NCBI GenBank assembly: GCA_963991985.1
Contig: CAXDRX010000040.1
Coordinates: forward strand, 1-8,434
From: MED-G17 sp963991985
GTDB lineage: Bacteria; Bacteroidota; Bacteroidia; NS11-12g; UBA9320
Reading direction: 5' to 3'
DNA length: 8,434 nt
Position 1 is the stretch's first letter; every line of letters begins with the position of its first letter. This document shows positions 6,301 to 8,434 of the stretch, in pieces. The position numbers and the translations under genes were made by a program. The notes under the pieces are model-generated. The model searched no databases and was not told the DNA's origin. It saw only the letters and a program-made list of their open reading frames with translations.

Positions 6301-8434
6301 TATTGCGGTATCGAGATAAATGGTGCTGTCTGTGTAGAGTATGGTGAAAGTGTCATTGAGGCAAACGGTGTCTGATTTCAGCATTCCTTTGTTTTCGCAG
6401 TAATACAAATCAGCAAAAAAGGCATCCCCCGATCCTCCATAGTTGGTTTGCCAAGGTTTGACAATAAGTCTTCGCTGACTCCTTGTTTCACCGGTAAGGT
6501 AAACATCTCCATATTTTCCATGGGATAAACCATAACCATAGTCATTGGCGGTTTTTCCAAAATATGTCCCCCAAACTCTTTTTCCTTTGGGCGTGAATTT
6601 AACCAGATACACATCAGCACCCCCGTCCAAATCTTCTTGTACTGCTCCATCGGTGGCGATAATGTTGCTGATGGTCCCTGAAAGATTATCATTTTCAGAT
6701 TCTGTGCTACCGATCATGTAGATGTACCCATAATCGTCAACAACCACTCCACTTCCGTCATCGGGGTTGTCTCCACCGTAGTAAGTGGCCCATTGCACGT
6801 TTAGCGTATGATCAAATTTGACCAACAAAGCATCTGTATTGGAGCTCTGTGTGTTGGTCCCCAAGTTCAATGTATTTTGATGTCCATTTTGTGCAATTTT
6901 CTTTTGGGAATTGGTAGTTCCAACCATATAAACGAAAGGAGGGAAAAAGTTAATGGAGCTGCTTTTGTCACTCAAGGTATCTCCAAAATAACACGACCTG
7001 GACAAGGCACCTTTTTCGGTGAACCTTGCAATGAATATGTCATCGTCTCCTCGGGCGGAATTGGAATTGGAAATCCCGTTGCTCGAACGGGTTGTTCCAC
7101 AAATGAAAATGGTATCTTCAAGACCAGAAGTAACCGAATTGGCATAATCCGAAGCGGTTCCCCCAAAATAGGTGATAAAATATCGTTGGCCAGAGGAGTC
7201 GAATTTGGCTAGAAATCCATCTTGATTGTTTTTGGTATTGTCATGGATGGTATAATTCGAATTCAATCGAGAGGAAAGCCCATTTGAATTGGTTTTCCCC
7301 ACAACCAAAATATTTTCAGCCGAATCTGATGTGATGCCCAAACCTTCATCGTCCTCCGAACCCCCTATGTAGTTGAACCAAACAAGACTTCCCGTTGAAT
7401 CTTTAAATTTTGCAACGAAGGCATCATTTTTTTGGTTGTAAGAATTGTCATATCTGGCATTTTTCGCAAGGTTGTTGGATTGGGTGAGCCCTGTGGTGAT
7501 CAAATTCCCTGACAAGTCGATTTGTACATCGTTGAATTGGTCTTTGCCGGTTCCTCCAAAGTAGGTTGCCCACATTCTTTGGTTGGTGATGGGGTCTTTA
7601 TACATTTTGGCAATGAATCCATCGTCGGTATTTCCACTCAGGGAATTTTGGTAGGCACCCGTAGAAGCAATTTGTGATGTGGAGGTCGTTCGGCCCACAA
7701 AAATGGCATTGCCCTCCAAATTGTGGCTGGTTGCAAATCCAACATCAGAACCCGAAGCGCCATAGTAGGTGGCCCATTTTATTCTTGGGATAGGGTCGAT
7801 AACAATCCAGTCATTGTTGGATTGGTTTTCGGACTTGCCCAAGCGAAAGCTCATCGTTTTGTTTTCAATATGTACCGAATAATCTAGGGCTTCATTTGGT
7901 TGGTTGAGCCGATAGACGAGGGGTATGCTATCTTGGAAGGTAGTGTTGTTGTAGGTGTAAGAGAAGCTTGAAGAAGAGTTTTTTTCAAGCGCATATTCCG
8001 GGGGAACATGTAATTTTAGCTTAGCCAATCGCTTCTCTTTTACCAGTAAGTTGTATTTTAATTCACCTTCTTCGCTATAGAAAAAGATCAACTTCACGTC
8101 TTTGGAGTTGGTGGGGATACCTTCAACCTTTTCAAAGTTGGGTATGTTTTGAAAGACACCCAAGGCATTGTAGATGTTTATTCTCTCTTTTTTGGGCAGG
8201 GATGCCTCCCAGTGCCAATTTTCCAAAAATTTGTCTTGGAGAGAGAGGGCAAAATCTATTCGCGTGATCTGCGTGTTGAGCGAATCTATTTGGTCAAATG
8301 TTTCGTAACTAAAACCCTCGTCGTGCAAAACAGTATGGAAGGATGTTCCCCAAGACAAAAATTGTACTTTGCTGTTGGCCTGTCCTTCCTGATCGTATAC
8401 TTGTCCTACATTTCGGTAGAATGTTTGGCTTTGA
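331..8434 (-). CDS. Giant T9SS-exported multidomain surface protein (SBBP propeller, PKD/Ig-like stalk, SprB repeats, type B sorting domain), 5' partial
   Basis: The frame is open from the right edge to a TAG stop at 331-333, giving 2700 visible residues. The true start lies beyond the edge. The TTG at 8358 is not a credible start, because the 25 codons before it (QSQTFYRNVGQ..., then VYDQEGQ) read as conserved N-terminal domain sequence and contain no in-frame ATG. Numbering from that TTG, the modules are: N-terminal domain 1-190 (resembling the domain preceding SBBP repeats, I believe DUF7948); seven SBBP blades 194-654; Ig-like modules 655-1084; PKD and Ig-like modules 1085-1860; four SprB-type repeats 1861-2176; Ig-like modules 2177-2500; a PKD-like module 2501-2588; and a gliding-motility-associated C-terminal domain 2589-2675 (YLPNAFSPNADGKND, FDRWG). 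Most modules carry one Cys near the start (CxGD/CxxN) and one in a GCxDT motif. No catalytic motif was seen. Known of the family: such proteins cross the outer membrane by T9SS and are surface-attached or released. Inferred: an adhesin or structural surface protein; the ligand is unknown. Confidence 0.96.
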   Translation of the reverse strand, partial: QSQTFYRNVGQVYDQEGQANSKVQFLSWGTSFHTVLHDEGFSYETFDQIDSLNTQITRIDFALSLQDKFLENWHWEASLPKKERINIYNALGVFQNIPNFEKVEGIPTNSKDVKLIFFYSEEGELKYNLLVKEKRLAKLKLHVPPEYALEKNSSSSFSYTYNNTTFQDSIPLVYRLNQPNEALDYSVHIENKTMSFRLGKSENQSNNDWIVIDPIPRIKWATYYGASGSDVGFATSHNLEGNAIFVGRTTSTSQIASTGAYQNSLSGNTDDGFIAKMYKDPITNQRMWATYFGGTGKDQFNDVQIDLSGNLITTGLTQSNNLAKNARYDNSYNQKNDAFVAKFKDSTGSLVWFNYIGGSEDDEGLGITSDSAENILVVGKTNSNGLSSRLNSNYTIHDNTKNNQDGFLAKFDSSGQRYFITYFGGTASDYANSVTSGLEDTIFICGTTRSSNGISNSNSARGDDDIFIARFTEKGALSRSCYFGDTLSDKSSSINFFPPFVYMVGTTNSQKKIAQNGHQNTLNLGTNTQSSNTDALLVKFDHTLNVQWATYYGGDNPDDGSGVVVDDYGYIYMIGSTESENDNLSGTISNIIATDGAVQEDLDGGADVYLVKFTPKGKRVWGTYFGKTANDYGYGLSHGKYGDVYLTGETRSQRRLIVKPWQTNYGGSGDAFFADLYYCENKGMLKSDTVCLNDTFTILYTDSTIYLDTAISNKWKQNWDQSLFQWYGPKDTTKIISTKSSFRHIATWADTGHYKLIVRDSFGCADTIRILINYFYDLPKDTFQGDTLICSWDSLSLVSSGGVNIKNVEWWTIDSSFYINGTNDTTISDANKAKYEGLFIRKITNGKQCSFLDTFRVRIGPFVDISSNSPVCPKDTIRLYATGEKIKTIRWFGPNNFSDSTLNPKILDANDNKKGTYSAIIEDSLGCVDTFHTTVDLFNLDSLNLTFDNINCSNDALEIKSSYLSNINRYQFQWIGPDSIYFTGYTFSLSNIPRNWSGYKDFYLKITDTLNNCAQDTTFAVPFYLSPKSVITSNLPICEGDSLILVLNPSGGSGIGYAFNWVAPIPKTYTNDTLLIANTTRADSGLYYVNVTDSRGCDHDTSILVDMNMRPDVDFGINDTNQCLLGNLFQFSDSSAITSDSLKSWLWEVESPDSFRNTKNTHYSYKKPGTYRVTLKVTSSEGCSDTLGKLVTVNPMPEAKIWLPDSSLCQGINFPFVDSSKISSGTITNHKWILENGDSSLQRNPSFIFQDSGVYQISLVVQSDQGCLDTTRQKITITKPLGDLSGNTAVCEGDTLLLKAKFTTGWSGVNHIYTWTRPNASNAVSDSILIPSATRSDSGYYSLKITDSRGCVLDTGILVDMNMKPDVDFGINDTNQCLLGNLFQFSDSSAITSDSLKSWLWEVESPDSFRNTKNTQYSYKKSGTYRVTLKVTSTEGCSDTLGKLVTVNPMPEAKIWIQDSSQCVGATFYFRDSSSISTGNIVSRKWFFGNGDSSTLNDPTTTYDSSGNFEIKLITTSAEGCTDTITDSVLVYPLPIPAFVINKDSQCISPNQLFILRNTSSTVGNSSIATYLWNLGNGRTSNRSDTVHVAYANHGNFPVSLETTTSDGCVSSTLDTLTVHPLPIINFTINDTGQCLRGNRFTFRDSSYVSYGTINNWKWNFGDDSSTTRKSKKESFTYSDARRYIVRLKAFSNYGCFDSLSKSVTVYPMPLAGFKILTADTQCVKGNQFSWVDTSKISSGTYQKYWFFGDNDSSSFVDTAIHRYKSYGQYTVNLIAESNFGCLDTSAQNVVANPFIKGMSIVSNDPICSQDTLRMLATGTVSRLWVGPKLSSINSNQRWPNGFSDTALNVIVPNVSLSFDDTMTLIGVDTFGCIDTVKKRINIIDCLRIELSQDSVKCHGTNTGKAWVKATGGSGSYFYYWNTSPARYSDTIQNVATGWYTVTVRDPISNASVTDSVFVYGRSPIRTTLSVDSLLCRDSATANIYSFVTGGTRPYRYQWNGQQKFNKSTLQNVSSGTHQLIVTDKYNCKDTAIAIITNPPKWDFTFARKAIRCYDGSDGEVSVSVSGGLSPYFYEWDTVTWNSPSKVYGNTYKNLAAGIYKVRITDDQKCQQEDTVILTQPDSLEIFRTRIQNLSCFGDANGVIEIEVKGGKGPYSYLWNTAPKETTRIINNLRARKYAVVVEDGNNCLLLDTFEIVQPPKNPLLVDPLFSFCMGDSILLSAFMDRAINYRWYFNSNTLVSTQNNFFRNSSIKADAGIYSVVAVDNNGCSDSGSTQVRILDLPNITAEFLPSNFCKGDAVVLNANGGVSFQWTGPNNFSSNLKSPQIDRFSKAYSGTYYVIGTNAAGCKASDSVSAAVPYNINILGDTLLCEGENLRLFSIGAKYSEWSGPNGFVSQSQSPLISNVDLSNAGSYLLYGEDFEGCKDTLAATVRIFGKPQFKPISISPICLGEPLQFYSQGSVDFSYQWTGPAGFSSTQKDPLINPTTSLNQAGTYYAKASYQPIPGKTCTDSMGTFVKIFPIPIADFDIIPNAQPFINNRLYKIEDKGGSNASKQYFLNGLSLGFGNSVDLIFQDSGFNTVKQLVRSFDTSFYSLQVCKDSLEKNYRIFLEPKIYLPNAFSPNADGKNDTYKPIILNVKSYRMRIFDRWGLKVYDGEDGFWDGNFSNGRPCVMDAYLGICDYVDIDGKTGTIKEIFVLLR
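334..594 (-). other. T9SS type B (gliding-motility-associated) C-terminal sorting domain
   Basis: Residues 2589-2675 show the hallmark pattern of this domain: IYLPNAFSPNADGKNDTYKP, then YRMRIFDRWGLKVYDG, then FWDGNFSNGRP, then a final YVDIDGKTG...IFVLLR hairpin ending at the stop. The family directs passenger proteins through the T9SS outer-membrane translocon. It is complete here, so the protein's C terminus is intact. A pair of Cys residues (C2646, C2655) flanks the MDAYLGI strand. The preceding residues 2501-2588 form a degenerate PKD-like module. Confidence 0.93.
859..1830 (-). other. Second Ig-like module block (four modules) of the giant protein
   Basis: Residues 2177-2500 form four units: 2177-2255 (FCMGDSILL...GCSDSG), 2256-2336 (FCKGDAVVL...GCKASD), 2337-2413 (LCEGENLRL...GCKDTL) and 2414-2500 (ICLGEPLQF...TCTDSM). 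The last three share FQWTGPNNFSS, EWSGPNGFVS and YQWTGPAGFSS-type strands followed by an SxxAGxYxx strand, so they form a closely related subfamily within the protein. They link the SprB repeats to the C-terminal region and probably act as stalk. Confidence 0.78.
1831..2778 (-). repeat. Four SprB-type repeats within the giant protein
   Basis: Residues 1861-2176 contain four tandem units of about 76-84 residues: 1861-1939, 1940-2016, 2017-2100 and 2101-2176. Each shows the SprB pattern: a CxG/D...G motif near the start (VKCHGTNTGKAWV, IRCYDGSDGEVSV, LSCFGDANGVIEI), then GG(x)xPYxYxW (SGGLSPYFYEW, KGGKGPYSYLW), then an AGxYxVxVxD strand. The second is more divergent (LLCRDSATANIYS, TGGTRPYRYQW). 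The first lacks the usual second Cys at the end of the unit and instead has C1861 at its start. SprB repeats are named after a gliding adhesin of Flavobacterium but are widespread in Bacteroidota surface proteins, so they do not prove a role in gliding. Confidence 0.88.
3049..5106 (-). other. PKD-module array with one interspersed Ig-like module
   Basis: Residues 1085-1770 contain seven PKD-type modules at about 1085-1171, 1172-1255, 1339-1425, 1426-1513, 1514-1602, 1603-1689 and 1690-1770, plus one Ig-like module at 1256-1338. PKD landmarks are visible: a W(x)F/LGxGDSS-type loop (WKWNFGDDSS, KWFFGNGDSS, KWILENGDSS, YWFFGDNDSS), a Y...G.Y.V.L strand and a terminal GCxDT. In the first and third PKD modules the FGDG loop is replaced by LWEVESPDSF. 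An Ig-like module (1771-1860, CSQDT...GCIDT) follows and links this array to the SprB repeats. PKD modules usually act as spacers or sites of protein or polysaccharide contact. Confidence 0.8.
4066..4353 (-). repeat. Near-identical 288-base intragenic repeat, second copy (C-terminal side)
   Basis: This segment aligns without gaps to 4828-5115 at a constant offset of 762 bases, with 10 mismatches over 288 bases (about 96.5%) counted by hand. A run of 107 bases (4187-4293) is identical to 4949-5055. It encodes one PKD module, from ILVDMNM through TVNPMPEAKIW. The encoded modules differ at only four residues (R/K, H/Q, P/S and S/T). Identity falls sharply on both sides. Confidence 0.95.
4828..5115 (-). 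repeat. Near-identical 288-base intragenic repeat, first copy (N-terminal side)
   Basis: This is the partner of the segment at 4066-4353, in direct orientation 762 bases away. It lies inside an older duplicated unit of one Ig-like and two PKD modules, in which conserved Cys residues keep an offset of 253-254 residues (C1013/C1266, C1072/C1326, C1098/C1352, C1158/C1412, C1184/C1438, C1242/C1496). Only the central PKD module is nearly identical between copies; the following PKD module shares a little under half its residues. Confidence 0.95.
5107..6396 (-). other. First Ig-like module block (five modules) of the giant protein
   Basis: Residues 655-1084 fall into five units of about 75-90 residues. 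Each has a first Cys near the start (C666, C765, C847, C927, C1013), a central Trp strand (QWYGP, EWWTI, RWFGP, QWIGP, NWVAP) and a second Cys near the end (C739, C824, C902, C988, C1072), often in a GCxDT motif. This is the Ig-like spacer module typical of large Bacteroidota surface proteins. It probably forms the part of the stalk next to the propeller. Each Cys pair could form an intramodule disulfide. An extra Cys at 654, at the propeller exit, has no obvious partner. Confidence 0.75.
6397..7779 (-). repeat. Seven SBBP beta-propeller repeats within the giant protein
   Basis: Residues 194-654 contain seven copies of a 59-73 residue unit. Each unit has three landmarks. The first is a WATYYGG-type strand, at about residues 195, 263, 327, 394, 455, 523 and 596. 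The second is a VGxTxS-type strand, at about 221, 289, 353, 420, 479, 549 and 622. The third is a DxFxAKF-type strand, at about 246, 311, 379, 439, 508, 581 and 644. All three occur exactly seven times, matching the seven blades implied by the SBBP family name. The fifth copy is the most degenerate, with SRSCYFG replacing WATYYGG. Inferred: one closed propeller near the N terminus. Confidence 0.9.

Noticed and set aside
6808..7212. Plus-strand open frame of 134 codons opposite the propeller
   Set aside because: It is antisense to conserved SBBP repeats. Its openness is explained by the composition and repeat pattern of the coding strand.
331..8358. TTG at 8358 as the start codon of the giant gene
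   Set aside because: The frame is open to the window edge and the 25 codons before it encode plausible N-terminal domain sequence (FYRNVGQVYDQEGQ). Starting at the TTG would remove the signal peptide that a T9SS substrate needs.
1..8434. A new multi-gene defence, mobile or biosynthetic system
   Set aside because: Only two genes are visible, both encoding exported proteins. I saw no nuclease, polymerase, transposase, toxin-antitoxin, RNA structure or enzyme signature on either strand.

Overview
The window is almost entirely one giant minus-strand gene (stop at 331-333, open through the right edge at 8434). It is followed, 53 bases downstream on the same strand, by the first 92 codons of a second secreted-protein gene that runs off the left edge. 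No RNA gene, CRISPR array, insertion sequence or enzyme gene was seen. Base composition is moderately AT-rich, around 40% G+C from a few lines counted by hand.

The organism is almost certainly a member of the Bacteroidota with a type IX secretion system (T9SS). The giant protein ends in a gliding-motility-associated (type B) T9SS sorting domain. It also carries SprB-type repeats and Bacteroidota-style PKD and Ig-like modules. The gap before the second gene holds a plausible Bacteroidota promoter (TAnnTTTG) and no clear Shine-Dalgarno sequence. The genus cannot be told from this sequence.

Layout of the giant protein from N to C terminus (right to left on the map; residues numbered from the TTG codon at 8358, with 25 more residues visible before it): an N-terminal domain of the kind found before SBBP propellers (to about residue 190); seven SBBP blades, probably one closed seven-bladed beta-propeller (194-654); five Ig-like modules (655-1084); a PKD/Ig array (1085-1860); four SprB repeats (1861-2176); four Ig-like modules (2177-2500); a degenerate PKD-like module (2501-2588); and the T9SS type B sorting domain (2589-2675). 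The likely picture is a propeller head on a long stalk of about 23 beta-sandwich modules, exported and anchored at the cell surface by T9SS. The ligand cannot be read from the sequence.

The most notable feature is a 288-base segment present twice, 762 bases apart and about 96.5% identical, inside an older duplicated three-module unit whose flanking modules have diverged strongly. This points to recent gene conversion or unequal recombination within the gene. The second gene encodes a signal peptide followed by what looks like the start of a LamG/concanavalin-like domain, so the window appears to be a small cluster of cell-surface or secreted proteins. I found no sign of a new multi-gene system here.
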